Below are positions 11,296 to 21,959 of a DNA stretch of 64,000 nt, piece after piece. Every line of letters begins with the position of its first letter. Position 1 is the first letter of the stretch. The notes beneath the pieces were generated by a model, which saw only the letters and a program-made list of their open reading frames with translations, searched no databases and had not been told where the DNA came from. This DNA is from Portevinia maculata (Eukaryota; Arthropoda; Insecta; Diptera; Syrphidae), in the NCBI GenBank assembly GCA_949715645.1, contig OX454525.1, positions 215,778,221 through 215,842,220 on the forward strand, written 5' to 3'. Made by a program: the position numbers and the translations under genes.

Positions 11296-12853
11296 ATGAA
11301 CGACACAACAGAAAAGGAACAAAATCGAGTGGGGATATCCGCTCAAATGTCGGTAGAGACCGCGGCTACCGGCACGGGCTTGGCGCCTCCAGCTATTGGG
11401 GGCGATAAGTCGCCAGCGGCTTACACAAGTAACATGACAAACACGACAAACACGACATCACGAACGAAACGGAACAAGAAACGGAACAAGCAACGAGAAC
11501 TGAACAAATTGACGCAACAGGCCACAAGACAGGACGAGACGAATTCTACTTGATACGAGACTAAGCTCGGAGCTCAAGCTGGCGGATGCACCCAGCGTAC
11601 TGGCCGATCCTGGCCGGCACAAGGATGCAACTGCTGGTAAGAGCGAACTCTGTGGGGAGTCTGCTAAGGGGAGCTCGGACGCTACAAATGTGTCCTTGAG
11701 TCCCTCTGAGCGGGCTTCCCTGCCCAAAGATCACGCCGCTACTACTCCTGTGAATGAGGCGGGGGCGGAGAACCTGACGAAGCGAGCACGGGATTTCCTG
11801 TCCAGCACGTCCAGCGATGCTCCCCTCTGCAGCCCTTCCAGGAAGCAGGCGGCCCTCAGGAAAAAGCTGAAGAAGCTCTCTCTTGAGGAATGCGAGAAGG
11901 CTCCTTCCGGCTGCTCCTCGGAGGATTCCGCGACTGATGAGCTCTGCGAATCGGTTAGCGTTGAAACCACCAAGGAATCAGGCTGTAGGAAGCGAAAGAA
12001 ACGGAAGATTGGTAAGAGAAAGAAGCGAGGAGGAATGGTGGACTCGGAGAGTAGGGTTGCAGTAAATGCCGACCCCAAACCTGTTGGCCCCGTACCTACT
12101 GCCTCTGATCTGTCCGCTCCCAATGTCTCAGAGACGGTCACTGAAACAGAGAAGTCTGTGAAGGTGACGGACACAAGAGTGGCTAAGGGGTCACCTAAGG
12201 TAGCTGGTGCAGCATCCAAAGGCACAAAGAGGTCTTGCACTAGCAATGATGCAGGACCTCCCCTACCAAAGAAGAGCTACACGGACTCGGCCCTGTCTGG
12301 TTTGCGATTGGCGGTTGTTTTTCCGGGTGATCACCTGAGGAAGTATACTGCGGAAAACATCTGCATTCTGGACAAGGCCTTGAAGGACGCTGTAAGGAGG
12401 CGAGTCAAGGAAGGCAATAGCCCGGCGTTTGAGCGCATCATCAAGACTAATGGAGGCTTTGTCCTCTGCTGTAGTGATGAAGCCACGAATGCGTGGGTCA
12501 GAGCTGATCTTGCTCGGATTTTCCCTAAGCTTGACGGGAGTGACCTTGTCTGTCTTCACCCGTCAGAGCTAGTGGGATATACCAAGATGAAGGTCTTTGT
12601 CCCAGAAACTGATCTGGAGACAAAGGAAATCATCGATCTTCTCAAGGTTCAAAACCCGGGTCTATCCACCGATAAGTGGAGGGTCTATCACTTCAACAAA
12701 ATGAAGGATGGCCGTCTGTATACTTTTGGTGTTGATGACGATTCGGCGAAGGTGCTTGGGAAGTGCTCTTACCGGCATTTTTTCCTCACTGGTCGCCTGT
12801 TCTTCAGGCCAGAAAAGAGGGGAGAGAAGGCTGGAACTTCCAGTGGTAATTAG
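11296..12853 (+). pseudogene. Unit G ORF1 (Gag-like nucleic-acid-binding protein), one frameshift
   Basis: The frame starts at ATG 11296 and runs to a stop near 11551. A one-base shift there leads into a second open frame that continues to the TAG at 12851-12853. Together they would be about 517 residues. The middle is basic, with Lys/Arg runs (RKRKKRKIGKRKKRGG, near 11990-12035), and serine-rich. The last 180 residues (about 12290-12840) form a folded-looking domain (LRLAVVFPGD, GGFVLCCSDE, WRVYHFNKMK) like ORF1 proteins of LOA-clade elements. No CCHC knuckle is visible. In the family it packages the element RNA. ORF2 follows 4 bases after the stop. Confidence 0.75.
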
Positions 12854-12857
12854 CTCT

Positions 12858-15800
12858 ATGGCTAGCTCATCACTGGAGGTCCTTCAAATCAACTTGCAAC
12901 ATTTCAAGGCGGCTTCACCTACATTGTGTCGTCGTCTTGGAAAACTGCATACAGAGGTGTGCCTCATACAGGAACCTTATCTGTATAAGGGGGCGGTAAG
13001 TGGCATCTCGGGTGTACCAGGAGCAATTTTTGTAAAGCCTGGGATTGTTAATACTCGCACGTGCATCTTTGTAGCAAAGGGCTTAGATGCTAGTCTTATG
13101 CCTGAGTTCAGTTCTCGAGACTGTACAGCTATTAAAATGTGTCTTAAGCGAGGAGGGTTGGTTACTGAGATTATTTTAGCCTCAGTGTACCTCCCATTTG
13201 ACTCACTGGCCCCACCTCCAACGGTGGAACTGGTAAGGCTTGTCGAGCATGCAAGACGAGGTAACAAGAATTTGATCGTTGGTATGGACGCGAACGCGCA
13301 TCATCGCGTTTGGGGTAGTACTGACTCAAATAGCAGGGGTGAATCCCTACTAAACTTCTTTGCTGCCAGCCAGCTCGATATACTGAACACTGGTAATGAG
13401 CCAACCTTTGTCACTCGGCTGAGGCGGCAAGTTATTGACGTGACAGTAGCAACCGCTGCTGCATCTGGCATCGTTTCGAGCTGGAGGGTTTCAAGGGAAG
13501 AAACTGCATCTGATCATCGGTATGTTATTTTTAAGCTAAGTGCAGATCGACCGATCAGAAGCAAAATCAGGAATGTGCGGCGCACTGACTGGGACGTCTA
13601 TTCCACGGAGTTGCGGGGTCAGATACGTTCCCTGCCTATCAGGATCCTTAGTAGCGATGACTTGGATAAGGCGACCGACACGATACACAGCGGTATTATT
13701 ACGGCCTATCATACTGCTTGCCCGGAGAAGGAGGTTGGCGGTGCGAAACCAACCCGATGGTGGAACGCTAAGCTATCCCTTCTCAGGAAAAGAGTGGGGA
13801 GGCTGTTTAACAGGGCCAGGAAGTCTAACCTGGCAGCCGATTGGTCTTCTCATGCGGATGCGCAGAAGGAGTACACGAGGCAAATTAAGAGCGCTAAGAA
13901 GGTATCTTGGCAGAGGTTCTGCGGAGAACTGAAGGATGTTAGCGCGGTTTCGAGATTGCAGAGAGTCCTCTCAGCTGATCCGGGAGCCAGGCTTGACGTC
14001 CTTCGGAAGCCTGATGGCACCTCGACCAACTCCAATGAGGAGGCACTTCAACTGCTAATGGACACCCACTTTCCTGGCTGCAAAGCCGTGGATAGTTGCG
14101 TGTGGCCAAACAAAGGCAGAACTACCACTGAGCAGTGGCGGGTCGCGGCGAGCATTGTTACAAGAGAGAGGGCGAGAGCTATTATCCTGTCCTTTTCTAC
14201 TTTCAAAGCTCCTGGACCTGATGGCATATACCCCATACTCTTGCAAAAGGGTATCGAGATTTTGCTCACACTGCTAACTAGAATCTACAGAGCTAGCGTT
14301 GCTCTGCGACATATTCCTTTAGCCTAGAGAAGAGCTAGGGCGGTTTTCATTCCCAAAACCAAACCCAAACCAAAAGCTTCAGGACTATTAACCTTTCATC
14401 ATTTCTGCTAAAGGGCCTTGAAAAACTGATTGACGTACGGCTTAAGAGTATTCCAGCTTCGCTGGGTATTCATGATAGCCAACACGCCTATCAAAAAGGC
14501 AAGTCCACTGAGACGGCATTAACGGATCTGACGGCCAGAGTGCGTAGGGCGCTCGACCGCAAGAACTATGCTCTTGCTGTCTTCATGGATATTGAGGGTG
14601 CCTTTGACAATCCCACCTTTTGCAGAATTGAGTCTGCCTTAACACTGAAGGGCGTCGATTCTACAACTGTGGAATGGATCCTGGAAATGCTTAGGAGCAG
14701 AGAAGTTACAGCTGCTGTTGGCGGCTGTGTCAGAACTGTGCGCGCTGTCAAAGGCTTTGCGCAGGGCGGTGTACTTTCCACTACATCGTCGAACCTGTTG
14801 GTCGACTCCTTCTTGAGAAGACTTGATGGGGAAGGTCACCCTGTTATTGGGTACGCTGACGATGTGTGCATTATTGTCAGCGGCAGGAGTTTACAAACTC
14901 TTTGTGAGCAGATGGAAACAGCGCTCAATAGTGTTGGGAGTTGGTGCCGCGAGCAAGCTCTGTCAGTCAACCCCGCGAAGACTGAGATGATGCTGTTCAC
15001 GAGTAGAAGGGCAATACCTCAAGTGAGGTGGCCTTACTTCCCGGGCACTCAACTAAAGCTATCAAGCAAGGTTAAGTATCTGGGTATTGTTCTAGATCCA
15101 AAGCTTAACTTTTCTGAACATTTGGCTGCTAGGATTTCGAAGGCAACTAACATTCTCTGGCAGTGCCGTAGGATGTTCAGCAGAACCTGGGGACTTAGTC
15201 CCAGGCTGGTTCACTGAATTTACACGTGCATTGTTAGGCCATACCTTATGTATGGTGCGATTGTATGGTGGGCTAGAGCTCACATCCTCAAACGTCAACT
15301 GTCGAAGCTACAGCACCTTGCGTGCTTATGCATTACAGGTGCGATGAGAGGAACTCCCACTGCTGCTATGGAAGTGTTGCTCTGCTCCCTTGCAGTTCCT
15401 TGCTGAAAGTGAGGCCAGAAAATCACTATACCGCATGTGTGTAGTACTTGGACGGCAGGTCAATCTCGGCGATGGGGCCAGAGGTGCTAGGTACAGAGCT
15501 CTCTATGACAGCCTACCTGGCCATCGGGGAGGAGCACTTGACACTGTGTGCATGAAGCAAGTCTTTGAGCGCCGTTTTCAGGTCATCCTTCCTGAACGGC
15601 AGGAATGGAACAGTGAGGGGTGGAATGGCTTTAGGCCGGGTGATGTCATCGTCTATACTGATGGCTCACTTATTGACGGTATCTCCGGAGCCGGTGTCTA
15701 CTCTAGAGACTGTCGGATAAATCTATCTGCAGCCTTGGGTAGACAAACAACTGTTTTTTCAGGCAGAAATCTTTGCGATTGCCACTGCCGCCAATATCCT

Positions 15801-16494
15801 GTTAAGGAGAAGGATTAAGGGTAAAACCTTATACATCTGCTCAGATAGCCAAGCCGCTATCAAAGCCTGTTCGGCTGGCTCTCTCAACTCAAAAATAGTT
15901 GAGGAAACCATGGTTAGGCTTGACCGTCTGGGAAGATGTAACTCGGTATCACTTGCCTGGGTTTCTGGGCACACAGGTATCGACGGTAATGAAAGAGCGG
16001 ATGCTCTGGCCAGGAAGGGCTCTTCAACATCCTTCATTGGGCCACAACCATCCATAGGATGCTGCTCATCCGTCCAAAAATGTGAAATGGATTCGGCTCT
16101 ACGCCAACAACATTCCGAATACTGGCATGACCTGGTCTCATGCAGGTATTCGAAGAAGCTAGTGGACGGTCCAAAAATCAGCAGAGCTAAGTTTTTGCTT
16201 GGACTAAACAGGAAAGACTTGAGATCCTTGATTGGTCTCGTCACCGGTTTCAGTCCTCTTAACGAGCACCTCAAAACCATTCACATTAGGAGCTCGGGCC
16301 TATGTGAGTGCTGCATGGAGGCGGATGAAACGGCATCTCCCTTCATCTGTGAATGTCCGGCTTTCGCCAGAACCAGGCTCACCACTATAGGCAAACAATT
16401 CGTTAACGAAGATGAGATGGGGGAAATTGAACTTGCAAATATTCTTCGCTTTGCCAAGGCTACTGGCAGGTTCTCCCTCACTGAATCTTACTAA
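12858..16494 (+). pseudogene. Unit G ORF2 (endonuclease, reverse transcriptase, RNase H), full-length but broken
   Basis: ATG at 12858 opens an AP-type endonuclease (QINLQHFKAA, CLIQEPYLYKG, VGMDANAHH, SDHRYVIFKL; 12858-13540) and linker. A TAG at 14325-14327 replaces a conserved Trp before the RT, and 14328-14540 is shifted. The RT palm is at 14540-15217 (AVFMDIEGAFD, GVLST, YADDVCII). A TGA interrupts at 15216-15218, and a 5-bp deletion near 15385 shifts the frame again. RNase H follows (VYTDGSLIDG at about 15655; CSDSQAAIKA at 15838; SGHTGIDGNERADALA at 15964). The C-terminal zinc motif is CECCMEADE...SPFICEC; the copy at 18619 has His where this one has Pro. An RT with RNase H and this endonuclease type fits the LOA clade. 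It cannot make a working protein. Confidence 0.85.
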
Positions 16495-16590
16495 TCGCCA
16501 ATAACCAGCGAGCGGGCAGCTATGCTGAAGTACAATGAACCAATAGGTCTAAGTGCTTGTCATCTACTGATGACCCCACTGCACATACAA

Positions 16591-18618
16591 CATTGCTGAT
16601 ATCTGCTTTAATTAAAGGTATTGCTTCTTCCTAGGATTGGCTTTGCTGTCGTCTGAACTTAATGGCACTCAAAATATCCTTCCGTATTCTTTCAAGTCTT
16701 ATATTTAAGGCTCCTTTTAATCCTGTTTTACAACCTCTTGATATGTTCTCTAATTTATTTCTAAAATTTCGCATTAAATGGTTGCAGCATTCAATTTTGG
16801 AGATTCTTCTTCCGCCGTAGGGATCGGTTTGAATAATTTTTTGAAATCAACTGCTGTCTCCATCTGAAAGCATTATCATATATCGTAGGCCGTTTTCAGC
16901 TACACTGGATTTAAATGCTTGTAGCAGTATTTCTGACTCCATCAGCGTTGAAGGCCCTTTGTGGTTGATATTGCACGCGTGGTCCTGTTGTTGTTCCGTA
17001 TCACTTCTAGCGCATGTAACGCAGTACTTATTTCTAATTCCTAAAGAAATTACTTTCCCGGTATTCAACCCCACCACAACAGCAGCACCTGACAGAGCAG
17101 AAAAATTGTTCCTGTAAGATCGTTTGCTCCAGCAAGCATCTCTCACTACAGTTATAAACGGAATTCCATCTACCGGATAAATATCACCATGCTGTCTGGC
17201 GGCCTCAGCCTCTTCGTTAGCAGCCTCCAACATATTTTTTGCTGCCACGGCTTTCCAGATATCCCCAGTTTGTTTTTCAATCTCACTATATATTTTAAAT
17301 GATGGGCATGGAATATCTAATATAGATACGATTTCCTCTAACTGTGAGTATCCGCAACCTACACTGGTAATGGCCAAAACAGCAGCAGTGTTAACATCCA
17401 TTGCATCTGGATTTTTCTTATTTAGGAACACTCGACTCTCATAATTGCACATTTCACATCTTAAAAAGATCGAACTTGCAAAACCCACTCGGACTTCTTT
17501 AATAATTTTTATATTGTTCAAACTGCAACCGAGTGCTGGGCAATGTTGGTCTATTGCTTTCAACTCATTAAAAAAGTATTGAAGGCCAATTATCCTTCTT
17601 CCTTCTATGAGGGCAACGGAATCGATCGCAGATGTCTCTCTTTCCATTATCAGACTTTCTAGCCTTTCCGATTCTGATATTAGGCCTTTCAACTCAAAAT
17701 GTTCATTAGTTTTAAGACCACCTTCACCTTCTGAAACTTGATGCTGGCTTCCATTGACAATCTGAGTATTTTTAGGATTTTGTCTTGACTTCGTTAAACT
17801 AAATAAATAAAAAAAAACATACAATCGAATCATAAATCAAATTCCTTTGCGAACTTTTCATGAGAGAACGAATCATATTTTATTGTTCTGCGAACCTTGT
17901 AATAAAGCCAAAGGCAACGGCAACAGTGCAAAAAAATAATAATTGCCCACAAACAGCAACAGCGCAGTGCTACATTATCCCCTTTAGCCTAAACCACCAT
18001 TCACCAATCTTCCAATCCACCCAGACTCAATAATATTCACGGAGTGAAGGGTACCTATCTATGCACTTTTCAATAATCAACTTTTCTACAACGATTTAGC
18101 AATGAAACTTTAGGGTATCTATCTGAAAATTCTGAGTAATATCATTATTTTGTTTTTGTAGTATTGTTTATTAGTTTAAATAATTTTCTGTAAACAAATT
18201 TTAAGCTGAAAGTATAAGCTAGATCCACATCTTGAAAAGTGCCTTTATCAACCCCTCACTCATTTTTACTTTCAGTCAGCGAAACAAAAATGCGTGCTGT
18301 TCTGATTGGCTGTTCAGATCAGGCCACCCAACTACCGCCACCTTCACGGGAAATCCGGAATTATTTCTTGCTAAAGTTGATAAACTAAGCAACGTACAAA
18401 ATAATTTTTTGAAAAAATATGTAATTTAAACTCGGTATTTTGTGACAAAATATACGTAAATAAATATATATTTTATTGGATCTGTTAGCTGATATGATAC
18501 TTTGATGTTCTGAGTAAAAATTGAAACATACGTGCATCAATATTCACATGAAAAACGTGGTTCAATATTTCAAAATATTGTTTGTTTTTAAACACCTGTA
18601 TTTTCCAAACCAGTGTGG
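16591..18618. other. 2-kb segment between the two G copies, carrying a Mutator-like transposase relic
   Basis: This DNA is in neither copy of the LINE. 16600-17840 holds the transposase relic described separately. 17841-18618 is AT-rich and shows nothing recognisable; the open frame at 18232-18429 resembles nothing I know. No terminal inverted repeats or target duplications were found at its borders, so it does not look like a transposon that jumped into G. It looks rather like flanking DNA carried along with it. Confidence 0.6.
16650..17833 (-). pseudogene. Mutator-like transposase domain protein, one in-frame stop
   Basis: The open part, 16850-17833, encodes the block of insect Mutator-like transposase domain proteins: GRRIIGLQYFFNEL, then a Cys pair (LRCEMCNYES), then DVNTAAVLAITSVGCGYSQLEE, DIPCPSFKIY, DGIPFITVVRDACWSKRSY, NNFSALSGAAVVVG, NKYCVTCAR, and finally LMESEILLQAFKSS and MLSDGDSS. 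A TGA follows DGDSS, but the same frame continues (FQKIIQTDPYGGRRISKIEC) to about 16670, so the stop interrupts a longer protein. The Asp residues in DGIPF and SDGDSS are plausible catalytic ones. The family name comes from remembered motifs. The N-terminal DNA-binding part is not evident. Confidence 0.7.
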
Positions 18619-19879
18619 GAGGAACTCCCACTGCTGCTATGGAAGTGTTGCTCTGTTTACCTCCCTTGCAGTTCCTTGCTGAAAGTGAGGCCAGAAAATC
18701 ACTATACCGCATGTGTGTAGTACTTGGACGGCAGGTCAATCTCGGCGATGGGGCCAGAGGTGCCAGGTACAGAGCTCTCTATGACAACCTACCTGGCCAT
18801 CGGGGAGGAGCACTTGACACTGTGTGCATGAAGCAAGTCTTTGAGCGCCGTTTTAAGGTCATCCTACCTGAACGGCAGGAATGGAACACTGAGGGGTGGA
18901 ATGGCTTTAGGCCGGGTGATGTCATCGTCTATACTGATGGCTCACTTATTGACGGTATCTCCGGAGCCGGGGTTACTCTAGAGACTGTCGGATAAATCTA
19001 TCTGCAGCCTTGGGTAGACAAACAACTGTTTTTCAGGCAGAAATCTTTGCGATTGCCACTGCCGCCAATATCCTGTTAAGGAGAAGGATTACGGGTAAAA
19101 CCTTATACATCTGCTCAGATAGCCAAGCCGCTATCAAAGCCTGTTCGGCTGGCTCTCTCAACTCAAAAATAGTTGAGGAAACCATGGTTAGGCTTGACCG
19201 TCTGGGAAGATGTAACTCGGTATCACTTGCCTGGGTTTCTGGGCACACAGGTATCGACGGTAATGAAAGAGCGGATGCTCTGGCCAGGAAGGGCTCTTCA
19301 ACAGTCTTCATTGGGCCACAACCATCCGTAGGATGCTGCTCATCCGTCCACAAACGTGAAATGGATTCGGCTCTACGCCAACAACATTCCGAATACTGGC
19401 ATGACCTGGTCTCATGCAGGTATTCGAAGAAGCTAGTGGACGGTCCAAAAATCAGCAGAGCTAAGTTTTTGCATGGACTAAACAGGAAAGACTTGAGATC
19501 CTTGATTGGTCTCGTCACCGGTTTCAATCCTCTTAACGAGCACCTCAAAACCATTCACATTAGGAGCTCGGGCCTATGTGAGTGCTGCATGGAGGCGGAT
19601 GAAACGGCATCTCACTTCATTTGTGAATGTCCGGCTTTCGCCAGAACCAGGCTCACCACTATAGGCAAACAATTCGTTAACGAAGATGAGATGGGGGAAA
19701 TTGAACTTGCAAATATTTTTCGCTTTGCCAAGGCTACTGGCAGGTTCTCCCTCACTGAATCTTACTAATCGCCAATAACCAGCGAGCGGGCAGCTATGCT
19801 GAAGTACAATGGACCAATAGGTCTAAGTGCTTGTCATCTACTGATGACCCCACTGCACATACAATACAATACAATACAA
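18619..19879 (+). pseudogene. Second, 5'-truncated copy of the G element 3' end
   Basis: From GAGGAACTCCC on, it repeats 15348-16590 with few changes. It encodes the RT end, RNase H (18930-19290) and the C-terminal zinc motif (CECCMEADE...SHFICEC, with the His the first copy has lost). It has the bases deleted near 15385 in copy 1, but it carries its own small deletion after GISGAGV (about 18970), which shifts the frame to 19010-19768. It ends in four ACAAT repeats and supplies the right end of the whole unit. Confidence 0.85.
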
Positions 19880-19890
19880 TAGACTCTGGT

Positions 19891-21430
19891 TTCCTCGTTT
19901 GGTTTGGGAGACTTGAATTCTGATCCTGGGGTCGTCGATTCCGAAAACCAACTTCTGCCCCGCGAAGCTGGTCCTTACCCGTTTTCCCGACTGCTCGTTC
20001 TGCGAAGCTATATCTGCAGGATGGTTGCTATCCCTGCCAGATGCTTCTTCGTTGCCCCTCCTAGGCCCGCAATGTGGACAACTGCCTCGTCTGGGTGGAG
20101 CTCTGCACTGTCTCTGTAGGTGCCCTATTTTGTTGCAGTTCCAGCAGCGCATTTGACCTCTTTTATCTCTGCTCCGGTCTACGATGTCTGCTCTTTGGCA
20201 GGAGCATTCAACGGCTGTCATTTCCCTTACGCGGTGGAACACATGCGATGCCTGATCAGCAGCTTGCATTGTCAAGGCAAATGCTAGGGCCTCAGCGAGA
20301 GTTCTCTTTCCAGCCATTCTTACCGCCATTTGCAGTTGTCTATCTTCAATGGCTTGGATAAACGCCTCCACAGCCATTTCATTGATGAGAATCTCACCAG
20401 CATTAGGATATGACAAATGTGCCAGACGTTCGATATCTGCTTGCAGCTGTTGAAGTGTTTCTCCCCTCTTCTGGACTCTACTGCGTAGCTGAACCCTGTA
20501 CACTTGCTGCATATGCTCATCACCGAAGCGCATCTCTATATCCTTGACCAGGGCGTCGTAGTTGTGTTGCTTCTCTTTTGAGACGGCTGGGAGTAACTCC
20601 GCAGCTGTATCTCTTAGTACGAGCGTTAGCGCAATCGACTTTTCCTCGTTGTCCCAGCTGTTCGCCACTGCAGCTGCTTCAAACTGTTTCTTATAAATTG
20701 GCCATGATGTTTGACCATCGAAAACAGGAGGCTGCATCTCTTTCCTTCTCGGGCAGTCCGCAGAATTTTCTCGAGCCTTCTGCTTCTTCACTTTCTCGAG
20801 CTCTTTAGCTAAGTTCTCGATGTTTGTTTTATGCTTGCAAAACGTCTGATGCATTTCGTCGAATTTGGTTTCAACCTTCTCGAACTTTTGGTCAATTTCT
20901 TCGAGTTTTCCTTCGAGAATATTTTTATAATCTTCTATAGCGCTCTTTTGGGCGGCAACTATGGAATTCTTTTGTTCTTCCAATTTGGAATCCAGAGAAT
21001 TCTTCTGTTCATCAAATTTAGAGTCCATTGGTTGCAATTTGAAATCTAGAGAATTCTTCTGTTCATCAAATTTGGAATCTAGAGAATTCTTCTGTTCATC
21101 AAATTTAGAATCTAGAGAGTTCTTCTGTTCATTGAACTGAGAGCCCATAGAATTCTTCTGTTCATTGAACTGAGAGTCAATAGAATTCTTCTGTTCATCT
21201 AACTTGGCCAGAAGTAATTCCATCATAGCAGTCATATCAACGCTTGTACTTACTTGTTCTTCTGCTACGTCGAACAAAACGGACTTGGGGTTTTCTCCTT
21301 CGTTTTCAACAGCTTCCTGCAGTCGGAGCACCAGATCACTTTTTCCTCCAGCTGTGGAGAGATTCCGCTTTTCCAGTTCAGCTTTTAACTGCGGTATACT
21401 GAGCTGTAGCAATTTCAATGTGCGGCCCAT
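19891..21430 (-). pseudogene. Element B Gag, with an N-terminal SAP-like domain and a coiled-coil repeat array; split from pol by unit G
   Basis: ATG at 21428-21430. Residues 1-37 look like a SAP DNA-binding motif (LKLLQLSIPQLKAELEKRNL, GGKSDLVLRLQ). Residues 70-165 hold about seven copies of a 10-12-residue unit of the type D-E-Q-K-N-S-L-D-S-K-F, a likely coiled coil. A retroviral-type Gag core follows (PPVFDGQTSWPIYKKQF, RFGDEHMQQVYRVQLRSR, LAHLSYP), and then a CCHC knuckle (CWNCNKIGHLQRQC) with a following CPHC pair. Gag would coat the RNA in the particle. The frame runs directly toward the protease at 11138 and is cut only by unit G; the last residues before 19838 come from the G tail. 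Gag and pol were thus one open frame without a shift. Confidence 0.85.
20990..21215 (-). repeat. Short tandem array (about 30-36 bp units) inside B gag
   Basis: The + strand repeats GAATTCTTCTGTTCAT at near-regular 30-36-bp steps, about seven times. It encodes the DEQKNS coiled-coil units of Gag. Such in-frame arrays expand and contract easily. Confidence 0.8.
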
Positions 21431-21491
21431 TATTATTATTATTATTTTTTAACTAATTCACTTCACTTTTGTTTCACACTGAATACGTTTT

Positions 21492-21509
21492 ATCCCACTT
21501 CTGACACCA
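21492..21509 (-). promoter_or_regulatory. Element B primer-binding site (tRNA-Leu type)
   Basis: The - strand reads TGGTGTCAGAAGTGGGAT, which fits the 3' end of a tRNA-Leu including its CCA. One base separated it from the 5' LTR before element C inserted between them. Confidence 0.7.
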
Positions 21510-21513
21510 ATGT

Positions 21514-21640
<127 letters not shown>

Positions 21641-21959
21641 ATTTATTTCTCTTAAATTACTTATAAATATAATATAATACAAATCCATATAAAAATTTCA
21701 ATATGTAAGGAATTACAAAGTAAGGTAAAACAAATTTGGTGGCATTCGATATTTTATTCAGAGTGAGTTCAAATAGTGTTGAATGCCACTTCAAAAGGAA
21801 AAATACAATCATATGGGGTGGGGTATTGAACAAAAAAATATAGAAAAAGCAATTTTCAGCAGATTTAATTCATTTAACATGGTAACAATTTGTTATCACT
21901 TCATAAAGGATGCACAATTTTTGTAATCTATATACTAACATCAAAAGTTGAGACAACAG

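Larger units (their letters stand above)
11150..19879 (+). mobile_element. Unit G: LOA-like non-LTR element plus 2 kb of foreign DNA plus a second 3' end, inserted as one unit in B gag-pol
   Basis: An 11-bp duplication, TAGACTCTGGT, flanks the unit (11139-11149 and 19880-19890). The right end is a (ACAAT)n tail, as expected of target-primed reverse transcription. Inside are a near-full-length element (11150-16590), a 2.0-kb segment with a transposase relic (16591-18618), and a 5'-truncated copy of the same element (18619-19879). Removing the unit leaves B gag joined in frame to its protease (N-Q-S-L/T-V-E-A), which supports insertion as one event. The 3' ends of the two copies are nearly the same, but only the second has the expanded tail. 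Confidence 0.85.
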
